Below, one piece after another: positions 1-7,402 of a stretch of 20,532 bases of DNA; position 1 is the stretch's first letter; each line of letters starts with the position of its first letter. This DNA is from Tannerellaceae bacterium (lineage in GTDB: Bacteria; Bacteroidota; Bacteroidia; Bacteroidales; Tannerellaceae). The position numbers and the translations under genes were made by a program. The notes below the pieces were generated by a model. It was not told the origin of the DNA. It searched no databases and was given only the letters and a program-made list of their open reading frames with translations. The stretch is from assembly GCA_031267205.1 (NCBI GenBank), contig JAIRZN010000141.1, positions 1 to 20,532 on the forward strand. The letters run 5' to 3'.

Positions 1-33
1 AAAGCCGTCCGGCATATGTCGCCGGACGGCTTT
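1..33 (-). terminator. Intrinsic terminator-like hairpin closing the FHA/kinase operon
   Basis: Positions 1-13 and 21-33 are perfect reverse complements (13-bp GC-rich stem, 7-base loop). The hairpin begins 17 bases after the stop codon of the last FHA gene. Read on the minus strand the stem ends in TTT at the window edge, so any longer U-tract lies outside. The mirror-image A/T ends mean it could also work for a convergent gene to the left. This is a direct sequence observation; the terminator role is inferred from position. Confidence 0.8.
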
Positions 34-50
34 CAATTTATGTCCGAAGC

Positions 51-557
51 TCAAATCGCTAATCGCAGAGTAAGCCAGAAGGCCATAAAGAATACAGCCA
101 TCCAGAAAATTACAAGGCCATTTGTAACCGACGAAGGCTTGTACTTCTTTACTTTGCCGCGAGGCGTCTGCTGTGTGGAGAAGGCCAGTATAGATCCGAA
201 TATCATACCCAGTAGCCCTCCCATGAGGGCGAAGATGTATCCGAATATGATCAAGGCTATACCATCCTTGTATGTCACATTATCCGTATCATAACCTCCG
301 TCTAACGGCAGCAGGGCCTGTACTTTATGCCAGGGCAGAGCCTCGGCGTCGGCCAGCAGGATAGCGTCGCCCGGCATAACCATGCGCTCGCCTCCGCGGT
401 TGAGCATGACGCCGTTTACGCGCGTGCCGTTAGAACTGCTGTCGCGATAAACGTAGCCGTTTCCGCTAAGCGATATTTGCGCATGTATGCGACTTATGCG
501 CGAGTTGTTGATAACTATGTCGCAGGAGTTGTCCCTGCCTACGGTGATTGTTCTCAT
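51..557 (-). CDS. FHA-domain protein with two C-terminal membrane helices
   Basis: This 168-residue protein opens directly with a forkhead-associated (FHA) domain, a phosphothreonine-binding module. Landmarks are GRDN at 7-10, SRIHA at 22-26 and SSNGTRVNG at 41-49, the usual Gly-Arg, Ser-x-x-His and Asn-Gly phosphopeptide-binding signatures. Two hydrophobic stretches follow, about 98-126 (Gly-rich, with a small-residue packing pattern) and 146-168. The FHA head and C-terminus are therefore probably both cytoplasmic. It is the last gene of a ten-gene run, starting 17 bases after the protease gene, and is followed by a strong hairpin. By family knowledge it would recruit a phosphorylated partner to the inner membrane; the partner is presumably a product of the upstream kinases, which is inference. 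The membrane part matches nothing I can name. Confidence 0.9.
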   Translation of the reverse strand: MRTITVGRDNSCDIVINNSRISRIHAQISLSGNGYVYRDSSSNGTRVNGVMLNRGGERMVMPGDAILLADAEALPWHKVQALLPLDGGYDTDNVTYKDGIALIIFGYIFALMGGLLGMIFGSILAFSTQQTPRGKVKKYKPSSVTNGLVIFWMAVFFMAFWLTLRLAI

Positions 558-574
558 ATCAGTTTCATTTTTTA

Positions 575-1957
575 TTATTGTTGTTTATAAAAAGGTGAAT
601 TATCTATGTATCCCTCCGTCCTGCGGCGTTCGGGGACGAAGCCGTCGACCGGCCGCGCGTAATCTATGGAGGTCAGCGGCTCGGAGCGTAACCCGCCGCC
701 GGTAATATTAACAAGCGCAATGTTGAGCAGGCGTTCGCGCACATCGCCGATTTCGTAGATAAGTCCGTCGCCCTCGTCGCTCGCCGGTATATCAGGCGTC
801 AGACCTTCGTCGGGCACCGTCACATGTTGGCTGTTATAGTAGCGGAAGGTGATGGGCTGGAGCTTCCACTGGTATCGCCTGTCCTCGATCGTCCATGAGC
901 CGACGCCCTTGCCCGTCGAGCGCGAGCCGATAGTAGTTGTACGGAGGAAGGGCGAGAGAGTGTTTATAAGCGATTCGGAGGCAGAGGCCGTGCGCTGCGT
1001 TATGATAAACCAGGCCCGGTCGAGGCCGACGTTATTGCCGCCGACGGCGTCATGCCCTGCAAAATAGAGAATATCCTCCTCGTTGCCCGTCTCTACGAGA
1101 TGCGCAGCGGCCAAAGCCTTGTTGTAGGAATGGTAACCGGATATACCGCCAAGGTATTCGTCGCGTAGCATAAGGCTTGCGAGGTATTGGCAGATGGAAA
1201 CGTGGCCGCCGGGGTTGTAGCGAAGGTCTATGATTATGTCCGTCGCCTGCTCGTCCCTGAAACGTGCGAAGACAGCCCTAAGCTCGCTGCGGTAGGGATT
1301 ATTTATTGCGCTCGTCCCGTCGATAAACTCATTGTAAAATAGGTAGGCAATATGATTGTCGCCGATGTGATAAACGGTGTCGAGCATCACGGCTTCGGTG
1401 TGCTGCGAGGCATCGAGGGCGAGGAGCGATATTTGTCGTTGAGACCTGAAAGCCCCGCCGTCTATGCTGCCCGTCGTTATCGTCAGCCTGTCGCCTGCAT
1501 CCTCAGTTATCCTGAACCATTCGCCCCGCCTGAGGCCAGCCTCCGCGACTACGCTGCGTTGCGCAAGCGTAAGCCGGCAGACCTCCTCGCCCGCCGCCGT
1601 CCGGTAAAGAGCATAATCAATCCCAAAACGATCGTAGACCGATAAGCCTGAGAAGTCAGGATTAATCTCCGTCCACGAGAACCTGTCGCCCGCGTACTTC
1701 AGGCGGTCGAAGAACTTCTGCGGATACTCGGCCATGTTCAGCGCTGCGGTATCCGGCAGAAATTCTTCCCAAAGGTAATCGCTCCGCATATGCTCATACG
1801 TCCATCGGTTCTGCGCCTTAGTCTGCACATCCTCCTCCCGGTCGACAGGGTCTACCTTCGTACCGTCGTCAATAAAACTATCGGACGCCCCCTTGTAGCA
1901 TCCTGCAAGGATAGCGCAAGCGACAAAGGGCAGCAGGTATTTAAGCGTCAGGGTCAT
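575..1957 (-). CDS. S41-family (C-terminal processing type) serine protease, lipoprotein
   Basis: The protein has 460 residues from the chosen ATG, which gives a clean lipoprotein signal (MTLTLKYLLPFVACAILAGC, lipid Cys 20) and sits 4 bases after the upstream stop. An ATG at 2005 would add 16 charged residues ahead of the signal and overlap the upstream gene, so I reject it. A PDZ-like region spans roughly 105-175 and the S41 core roughly 190-390. Core landmarks are IIDLRYNPGG at 242-251, the TASASE serine motif at 323-328 and TGKG at 348-351. Ser325 and Lys350 are 25 residues apart, the spacing of the catalytic Ser/Lys dyad in Tsp/CtpA enzymes, so it should be active. As a lipoprotein it probably acts in the periplasm or at the cell surface, possibly trimming one of the exported proteins encoded beside it; the substrate is unknown. 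Confidence 0.9.
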   Translation of the reverse strand: MTLTLKYLLPFVACAILAGCYKGASDSFIDDGTKVDPVDREEDVQTKAQNRWTYEHMRSDYLWEEFLPDTAALNMAEYPQKFFDRLKYAGDRFSWTEINPDFSGLSVYDRFGIDYALYRTAAGEEVCRLTLAQRSVVAEAGLRRGEWFRITEDAGDRLTITTGSIDGGAFRSQRQISLLALDASQHTEAVMLDTVYHIGDNHIAYLFYNEFIDGTSAINNPYRSELRAVFARFRDEQATDIIIDLRYNPGGHVSICQYLASLMLRDEYLGGISGYHSYNKALAAAHLVETGNEEDILYFAGHDAVGGNNVGLDRAWFIITQRTASASESLINTLSPFLRTTTIGSRSTGKGVGSWTIEDRRYQWKLQPITFRYYNSQHVTVPDEGLTPDIPASDEGDGLIYEIGDVRERLLNIALVNITGGGLRSEPLTSIDYARPVDGFVPERRRTEGYIDNSPFYKQQ

Positions 1958-1961
1958 GATT

Positions 1962-2930
1962 TCACTGTCTTTCCTTAATCGGACGCCTGTTGTAATCAAT
2001 ATCATCGAGCGAGAAGGACGCGGCCCTTGTTGAGCGGCTTACGGCGGCAGTCCCCGCCTTGACGTCTACCGTTATGGTGATGTTATTCCCTACCTCGACA
2101 TTGAACGCGGTATTGCCTTCTTTTATCACTACGATATCCTTGGTCAATGTAGCCCAGAATAGCGTCACATTATTTACGGGCAGGAAATAGCGCTTGTCGT
2201 AGAAGCCCGTATACTGGGCATCCACCTCGTATTCGTTCTCTATATCATCATTAACGGAATTAGACGTACCGTCGCCCGCGGAATAATAGTCCTGGTCTTT
2301 ATTCCACGCATAGTATAGGTATCCCATTTCGCTTGCATTCAAATTATGGAAAAAGAAGGTAATCAAAGCGCCTACCGGCTGCACATCTATATTCTCCGAG
2401 AGCGCTTTCTTGATTTCCACTTCGCTCCGCGAGACGCCCAGCGCCTTATATTCGAGACCTACGTAACCAATGTCTACGATTCGGAAGTTGCGCAGGGAAG
2501 TTTTGTTCTGAAAGTCCCAGCACTGGAACTCTACTTTCTCCCCGTCAAGCCTTACCATATCGGCCGTTGCTACGAGGGTATATTTACCTGAGGGCATACT
2601 TTTTGTGACCTTAGCCTTCTGCGAGAAATCTGCGAGCATCTGAACGTCCTCGCTGAAGAGCGAGCCGTCTTCGTTGAATACAAAGAGTTGCGCCCTCACG
2701 CAGTAGCCCTCGTTGTCAATTACGCCATTCGGGAAGAGGTCGGTGTTGTCTAAATCCTTGAGGTTCTTCACTACGTCGAGCGCGTCGATGGAGACAGTCA
2801 TTTCGTACTTAATATCTACGCCGCCGCCATTCGTGCCGCTTCCCGTATCGTCCTTGTCTTTGTTCGGATCACATGAGGATGAGTTAAAGAACAGTAATAT
2901 GCCCGTCAAGGCAAAAATTATCTTTTTCAT
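1962..2930 (-). CDS. Fimbrillin-anchor-like (FimB/Mfa2-type) lipoprotein
   Basis: This lipoprotein has 322 residues from the ATG at 2930, starting MKKIIFALTGILLFFNSSSC with the lipid Cys at residue 20. A second ATG two codons upstream (2936) is equally readable and only adds Met-Tyr. After a Gly/Asp-rich linker (about 25-38) the body is beta-rich. The segment around residues 74-120 (YCVRAQLFVFNEDGSL, then PSGKYTLVATAD) has the look of the FimB/Mfa2 fimbrial-subunit superfamily of Bacteroidota, whose members are surface-exposed anchor or tip lipoproteins. The assignment is by eye and only moderately firm; a generic Ig-like surface lipoprotein is the alternative. The gene lies between a beta-barrel gene (27 bases) and the S41 protease gene (4 bases), consistent with one envelope module. 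No fimbrial usher or major subunit gene is in the window. Confidence 0.7.
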   Translation of the reverse strand: MKKIIFALTGILLFFNSSSCDPNKDKDDTGSGTNGGGVDIKYEMTVSIDALDVVKNLKDLDNTDLFPNGVIDNEGYCVRAQLFVFNEDGSLFSEDVQMLADFSQKAKVTKSMPSGKYTLVATADMVRLDGEKVEFQCWDFQNKTSLRNFRIVDIGYVGLEYKALGVSRSEVEIKKALSENIDVQPVGALITFFFHNLNASEMGYLYYAWNKDQDYYSAGDGTSNSVNDDIENEYEVDAQYTGFYDKRYFLPVNNVTLFWATLTKDIVVIKEGNTAFNVEVGNNITITVDVKAGTAAVSRSTRAASFSLDDIDYNRRPIKERQ

Positions 2931-2957
2931 ATACATTAATATTATGTGAGTTTGTAT

Positions 2958-3593
2958 TTAGCGGAACATCCATCCGGCGGAGATAGATATGACGCTGTTC
3001 TTCCACATCAGGTTGTCCGCCATATTGGAGAAGCCGTAGGTATAACGAGCGCCGATAGTCAGTCCTAACTGCGTCTCATACTCGGCGCCGATAGCTATCC
3101 CTACGTCAAAGCCTCCGTTGAGATCGCTGATAGCTATCTGCGCACCCTGTATAACAGTAGTCTCAGGCGACGTTCCGAGAAGATATGCGAAGCGCGGCCC
3201 GGCCTCGATATTGAGTTCCTTAGTCACATACAACTTAGCCATGACGGGCAAAGCTATATAGTCAAAGTTTACCGCCGCACCGTCGACAGCAAACCCTTGC
3301 CGTGAGTAAGTCAGCTCAGGTTGCAGCCCGAACCATCCCGTACCGACAGGCGAACCTTCGTCACGCGAGCCGAAGTGAAGGTTAGCCACGGCCCCAATCA
3401 TAACACCCGCCTTCATCCCCGGCGAGAAGTTAATGTCCGTTTCCCCGTTAGAGATAGAGGCAAGGTTAAGCCCCGCCTTTACTCCGAAAGTAGTTTTTAC
3501 GATCTCAGGCGCCACACGTCTACCCTGCGCATAAGAAGCGAGGCAGACGGACGAAATCAGGAGTGTTAGAATAATCAGTCGTTGTTGTTTCAT
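2958..3593 (-). CDS. Small outer-membrane beta-barrel protein (PorT-like family)
   Basis: The protein has 211 residues with a cleavable signal peptide (residues 1-22, MKQQRLIILTLLISSVCLASYA, with cleavage plausible at A22/Q23). The mature part alternates polar and hydrophobic residues and is rich in Gly and aromatics. Landmarks are FGVKAGLNLASI at 36-47, GLQPELTYSRQG at 89-100, YIALPVMAKLYV at 112-123 and LNIEAGPRFAYLLG at 127-140. This pattern is typical of the PorT/OMP_b-brl_2 family of eight-strand barrels in Bacteroidota. The chain ends SISAGWMFR, an amphipathic last strand with a penultimate Phe. It is 11 bases after the WG-repeat gene and in the same run. It would sit in the outer membrane, perhaps as the membrane partner of the neighbouring exported proteins (inference). 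Barrels of this class diverge quickly, so no specific function can be assigned. Confidence 0.85.
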   Translation of the reverse strand: MKQQRLIILTLLISSVCLASYAQGRRVAPEIVKTTFGVKAGLNLASISNGETDINFSPGMKAGVMIGAVANLHFGSRDEGSPVGTGWFGLQPELTYSRQGFAVDGAAVNFDYIALPVMAKLYVTKELNIEAGPRFAYLLGTSPETTVIQGAQIAISDLNGGFDVGIAIGAEYETQLGLTIGARYTYGFSNMADNLMWKNSVISISAGWMFR

Positions 3594-3604
3594 GCTATTT
3601 ACTA

Positions 3605-5092
3605 TTACTTAGTTATTATTTGTTTGCTTAATTCTTTCGTATCGGGCGGAAGTTCGCGCGTCTGTTCCACACGCCGCACGGTTATTCGCTTGGAGGTAGA
3701 TACTAAGGGCGTGCGCGGCGGCTTAGCGGTGACATTAATTGTCTGTGCAGAGGCAGGGACATTGAATTGCAGCTCTACGGACTCCCGGCTATTGAGGTCG
3801 ACCGCCACCGTCCGGCTGCCCACCGATACGGAAACGTTGCCCACCGGCGTCGCCGATGTATTAACTATCCTCACAGGTACGGGGTACGAAGTTTGTCCGT
3901 CCGTTACGGAAACCTGTTCGACGGGTATCTCTATCCGTATAGACGGCAAGTCCTTCAGTATCGCCCTCATCGTATAATCCCCCGCCGACAACCCGTACTC
4001 CGAGAGCGAGAACTTCAGCGCTACCGCCTCGGCAGCATCCTCGCCGGTCTTCTCTAAAGGCAATGTAAACGTCTGCCTTTCGCCCGCAGCGATGGACGGT
4101 ATGACGGATATTGTACGGTTGTTGAGCTTCACTTCAAGGTTTTCAATCCCCGACTGCGAAATGTTCGTAATCGTGTAGCCCAACGTAGCAGGATTTCCGA
4201 AGATGGAAGCGAATGTGTCCGAAGAAAGCGAGACGGTAGCTATCGCCCTATCGTCGAAGGCGACTACCCCATACTTGGAATTGGCCGCCTGCCTGACTTC
4301 CGGCATATCCTCGTCAGCCTCCGGCTTTATGAAACGAGTTACAACACCTTTGCCGTCGACAAACGACGTAGCCCTGCTCCTGGCATCGAAATACAGTACG
4401 CCTTCGCGGCATACAAGGTTCTCCCCCTTATAGCTCGCCGCATCCGGCGGCGGAGTCATTGAGGGAAACTTGTAGTTTAACTCCCGTCCGTCGCTGTCGA
4501 TATAACCCATTCCGTTTTTGTACAGGAGGACAGCCTTGCCCTCATGGAAGCCCATCGCCCAGTATATTTCCCTTTTGTCGTTGGGTCTTACCCTTGTAGA
4601 GCCGTCGGCGGCGATGTAGTACCAGTATTCGCTAAACAATACAGCCGCCAGCCCCTCGCTGAAAGGCTGCGCACCGGCGTATTTGCAGTCGATCGCGAGC
4701 GTTCCCGACTTATTATTGAGGTAGCCCCATTTCCTGCCGTTGGATACGAGCAGCATCCCGTCGTTGAAAGTTGCGAAGCGCGGGTCGATTTTCAGTTTGT
4801 CCTTTACCTGCGTCAGGCGTCCCGATTTATCTACGATAGCGACCAAGGTATTGTCAGCCGTCGCAAGCGCTCCGGTTTCCTCGCTGAAGGAGTATGCAAC
4901 TTCATAGGCGGCGGGCAGTATTTCCTTTCCGGAGCTGTTCACGTATCCCCACTTGCCGTTCAGTTTCACTGCAGCTACGCCTTCGCTGAAGGCCGCCACT
5001 TCGTCGTACTTCGGTTTTATCACCCACCTTGCCTTCTGCGCAAACACAGGATGAATCGTTAACAACAATATCAGTAGTATGCTCCTTATCAT
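3605..5092 (-). CDS. Secreted WG-repeat protein with tandem CARDB/Ig-like C-terminal domains
   Basis: The protein has 495 residues with a signal peptide at 1-18 ending VFA before Gln19, so it is exported. The N-terminal half holds WG (KWG) repeats: KWGY at 47-50 and KWGYLN at 121-126, with degenerate copies near 155-160 and 195-200, separated by the recurring F-S-E-G element (35-38, 144-147). After a linker (about 210-290) two Ig-like units follow, about 295-392 and 400-475. These have the N-x-S/T...V...L...T-V pattern of CARDB adhesion-type domains (ITNISQSGIENLEVKLNNR at 308-326, VNTSATPVGNVSVSVGSRTV at 410-429). The start is the only ATG giving the signal sequence and is 15 bases after the FHA gene. 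WG repeats are thought to mediate binding rather than catalysis. Its place straight after an FHA gene makes it a candidate sensor or effector of the pathway, which is inference. Confidence 0.82.
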   Translation of the reverse strand: MIRSILLILLLTIHPVFAQKARWVIKPKYDEVAAFSEGVAAVKLNGKWGYVNSSGKEILPAAYEVAYSFSEETGALATADNTLVAIVDKSGRLTQVKDKLKIDPRFATFNDGMLLVSNGRKWGYLNNKSGTLAIDCKYAGAQPFSEGLAAVLFSEYWYYIAADGSTRVRPNDKREIYWAMGFHEGKAVLLYKNGMGYIDSDGRELNYKFPSMTPPPDAASYKGENLVCREGVLYFDARSRATSFVDGKGVVTRFIKPEADEDMPEVRQAANSKYGVVAFDDRAIATVSLSSDTFASIFGNPATLGYTITNISQSGIENLEVKLNNRTISVIPSIAAGERQTFTLPLEKTGEDAAEAVALKFSLSEYGLSAGDYTMRAILKDLPSIRIEIPVEQVSVTDGQTSYPVPVRIVNTSATPVGNVSVSVGSRTVAVDLNSRESVELQFNVPASAQTINVTAKPPRTPLVSTSKRITVRRVEQTRELPPDTKELSKQIITK

Positions 5093-5107
5093 TTCCGTTC
5101 CCTAACG

Positions 5108-5557
5108 TTATAGTATTTCCAAGCCTATGGATGCCACCTCCATCTTCAGGGAGTCGGCCTTCACGTTAAGACTGTCCGCCGGAGCAAGTTCGCGGTCAGG
5201 AGCGCAATGTAAGCATCCGTTATTCCACAGGAGGAAAACCGCCACGCCTGCAATCAGCACAACGGCTGCAGCGGAGTAAATAATCAGCTTCTTCCTTCTC
5301 CCCGGAATGAGTTTCCAATCTAATTCGATTTCGTTCGCAAAGGAGACGACATCCTTCCTTTTCACAGGGAAATCCACGTCGGAAGCTATCCTCATCCCAT
5401 TCACAAAGGTTCCGTTAGAACTATGGTCGGCGATGAACATCTTACCGTTGCCGGTTATCTTTAATGTCGCATGTCGGCGGCTGACACGTTGTCCGTTGTC
5501 CTGTATACGGATAAAGCAGTCTTCGTCGCGTCCTATCGTGTATAGTTTTGTTGCCAT
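5108..5557 (-). CDS. Single-pass FHA-domain membrane protein with periplasmic CxxC tail
   Basis: The protein has 149 residues from the ATG at 5557. That start places GRDE at 9-12 close to the N-terminus, as in other FHA domains, leaves 20 bases after the phosphatase stop, and has a GGGAGG stretch upstream. An ATG at 5611 would overlap the phosphatase gene and add an 18-residue charged leader. The FHA landmarks are GRDEDC (9-14), SRRHA (26-30) and SSNGTFVNG (46-54). A basic anchor (GRRKK, 86-90) precedes one transmembrane helix (about 91-111). The remaining 38 residues are extracytoplasmic, with a CLHC motif (115-118) right at the membrane and a repeated A-D-S-L-x-x element (127-136). Topology is inferred from the positive-inside rule. 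It could relay phosphorylation in the cytoplasm to the exported proteins encoded next. Confidence 0.88.
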   Translation of the reverse strand: MATKLYTIGRDEDCFIRIQDNGQRVSRRHATLKITGNGKMFIADHSSNGTFVNGMRIASDVDFPVKRKDVVSFANEIELDWKLIPGRRKKLIIYSAAAVVLIAGVAVFLLWNNGCLHCAPDRELAPADSLNVKADSLKMEVASIGLEIL

Positions 5558-5577
5558 CTTTTCAAGTTCCTCCCTTT

Positions 5578-6432
5578 TTAGTGAAATATAAATCCCCAAA
5601 TGTTCAAACATATAGAGATTAACAGCAGTATTGATAATACTCCGATTATGATTTTACTTTTCTTGTTCATGTCTGCTTGTATTTTTGAGTTAATGCCTGT
5701 TTCAATCAATCCGGCGGTGAGGTTATCATGCCTGCCTCCTTTTTCTATACCTATATTATCTATCGTCTCCATGATGTTCTCCACGGTCTTATCGACCGAT
5801 TTATCGTACGCGACGAGCTGGAGAATATCCTTTTCCTGCGCAGCTCCCCAGACGCCGTCGCTGCACAGGAGGAAACGATCGCCCTTGAGGTAATGAATCC
5901 CCCGGTTTATTTCGACGTCTACTTCAGGCTTTGTTCCCAATGCCCGCAGTATGACGTTGGACTCGGCGGACAGGCGGGCCTGCTCTTCGCTTATACGCCC
6001 GCGCCTCACAAGCTCGAAGACCATCGAATGGTCGAAGGTTCGGAATATCTTCTTCGAGCCTCTCACCTGATATATGCGACTGTCTCCTACGTGAGCGGCT
6101 ACGGCCGAGTCTTCGCTTATAAGGAGCGCGACGACTGTTGTGCCCATGCCTTGCAATTCGGGATTGTCGCAGCCGGTTTGATACACCACGCTGTTGGCCA
6201 TAGTTATGGCCTCAAGGAGTATTTCCCCCGCATCGGAAGGGCTTGCACTCGATACCCCTTCCATGATTGTTTCGACGGCGAGGTTAGAGGCCGTACTTCC
6301 ACCTTTGGCGCCTCCCATTCCGTCGCACACTACGACTAAGAGGCCGTGTTCCGTCTCGCAACATCCGTAGGCATCCTGGTTCTCTTCTCTTCCTCCTATC
6401 CGTGATAAGATATTTATTGTATACTCATTCAT
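5578..6432 (-). CDS. PP2C-family Ser/Thr protein phosphatase, C-terminally membrane anchored
   Basis: The protein has 284 residues. The PP2C (PPM) fold is clear: NQDAYG at 19-23 with Asp20, VVCDGMGGAKGG at 34-45 with Asp37, GMGTTVVAL at 96-103, AHVGDSRIY at 113-121, LLCSDGVWG at 188-196 with Asp192, and GRHDNLTA at 233-240 with Asp236. These aspartates are the conserved Mn/Mg ligands, so it should be active. Unlike the minimal stand-alone bacterial enzyme, it has a basic stretch (KKSK, 257-260) and one hydrophobic helix at about 261-282 near the C-terminus, which would tether the catalytic domain to the inner face of the membrane. It starts 3 bases after the preceding kinase gene, the classic kinase-phosphatase pairing. 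By family function it removes phosphate from Ser/Thr on the kinases and their substrates. Confidence 0.95.
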   Translation of the reverse strand: MNEYTINILSRIGGREENQDAYGCCETEHGLLVVVCDGMGGAKGGSTASNLAVETIMEGVSSASPSDAGEILLEAITMANSVVYQTGCDNPELQGMGTTVVALLISEDSAVAAHVGDSRIYQVRGSKKIFRTFDHSMVFELVRRGRISEEQARLSAESNVILRALGTKPEVDVEINRGIHYLKGDRFLLCSDGVWGAAQEKDILQLVAYDKSVDKTVENIMETIDNIGIEKGGRHDNLTAGLIETGINSKIQADMNKKSKIIIGVLSILLLISICLNIWGFIFH

Positions 6433-6435
6433 CTG

Positions 6436-7401
6436 TCATCTTATTATTATGAGGACAATTATCAATAAAAGTAATAACGCCAGCGCTCCTACGACGCAGT
6501 ACAATACCGTAAGGTTCACGCTCAGCCCTCCGTTGCCCTTGTTGACGGCCTTCATGATTGCGGCCTTGAAGTCTGCCGCCGTTTGGTATCTGTCGGTTTG
6601 TTTCTTGGCCGTCGCTTTCAGCAGCACCCTGAATAAAGGTTTCGGGATAGACCTGTTATAAGGTAGCGGCATCGTGATTTGCTTCTCCATTATATCCACA
6701 TCGCTACCGCCGTCAAAGGGATTGACGCCCGTCAGCAGTTCGTAGAAGGTAACGCCTGCGGAATACAGGTCGGAGGTTGCGTTAATGAGGCTGCGTTGTC
6801 CCGTAATCTGTTCAGGCGGCGCATAGGGATATGTGCCGAAGCCGCGTCCTTCGAGGGTGCCGAGGCTAATGCCGTCGGAGGTTGCTATGCCCAAGTCCAT
6901 AACCTTCACTACACGTCCGTTCTCGACCATTATATTCGAGGGCTTCAGGTCGCGATGCCATACGGGTGGATTCTGAGTATGCAGGCATTGCAGTGCGTCG
7001 AGCACCGAGTACATCATTCCCGATACCATGTTGGCGCGCGCGGCAGGGTCGGCATCGCGCACAGACTTGTTTATCGTCTCGCCCCTTACTAATTCGCTGA
7101 TTATATATACAGGGCCACGGCTACGGTCAAATTCGCAATATCCGAGCATCTTTATCAGGTTCGGATGATAGATGAAGAGCGAGGCTTCGTGGCGGGCACG
7201 GTTGCGTATCTGCGGATTTTCGGCATGACGGTTGTATACTTTCTTAATCGCCACCTTCTGTTCGGGGTTGTCGGTATACCATCCTTTGAAGACTTCCCCC
7301 ATTGCTCCGCTACCGATGCGAAACTCGTCGCAATGGTAATAACTGAATTTCTCTCCTTTGTTTGAAACCAGGTTTATTCTTTGCATATTCGGTACAGGCA
7401 T
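6436..7401 (-). CDS. Tail-anchored eukaryotic-type Ser/Thr protein kinase
   Basis: This 321-residue Hanks-type kinase has a Gly loop GSGAMGEV (30-37), the VAIKK lysine at Lys53, a likely helix-C Glu72, catalytic loop HRDLKPSN (149-156, Asp151 and Asn156), metal-binding DLG (169-171) in place of DFG, APPE (194-197) and SDLYSAG (210-216). All residues needed for phosphotransfer are present. After a short linker a single hydrophobic helix (about 295-320) ends the protein with one final Arg, so no extracytoplasmic sensor domain exists, in contrast with PASTA-type kinases. It starts 1 base after the stop of the Sel1-repeat kinase. A second Met at residue 6 (7386) is an equally possible start. It probably depends on the neighbouring membrane kinase or an FHA protein for its input, which is inference. 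Confidence 0.95.
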   Translation of the reverse strand: MPVPNMQRINLVSNKGEKFSYYHCDEFRIGSGAMGEVFKGWYTDNPEQKVAIKKVYNRHAENPQIRNRARHEASLFIYHPNLIKMLGYCEFDRSRGPVYIISELVRGETINKSVRDADPAARANMVSGMMYSVLDALQCLHTQNPPVWHRDLKPSNIMVENGRVVKVMDLGIATSDGISLGTLEGRGFGTYPYAPPEQITGQRSLINATSDLYSAGVTFYELLTGVNPFDGGSDVDIMEKQITMPLPYNRSIPKPLFRVLLKATAKKQTDRYQTAADFKAAIMKAVNKGNGGLSVNLTVLYCVVGALALLLLLIIVLIIIR

Positions 7402-7402
7402 A

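Noticed and set aside
1958..2005. Longer start for the S41 protease
   Set aside because: It overlaps the preceding lipoprotein gene and would bury the lipoprotein signal peptide behind 16 residues.
5558..5611. Longer start for the single-pass FHA protein
   Set aside because: It runs back into the phosphatase gene; the ATG at 5557 follows a GGGAGG stretch and gives a standard FHA N-terminus.
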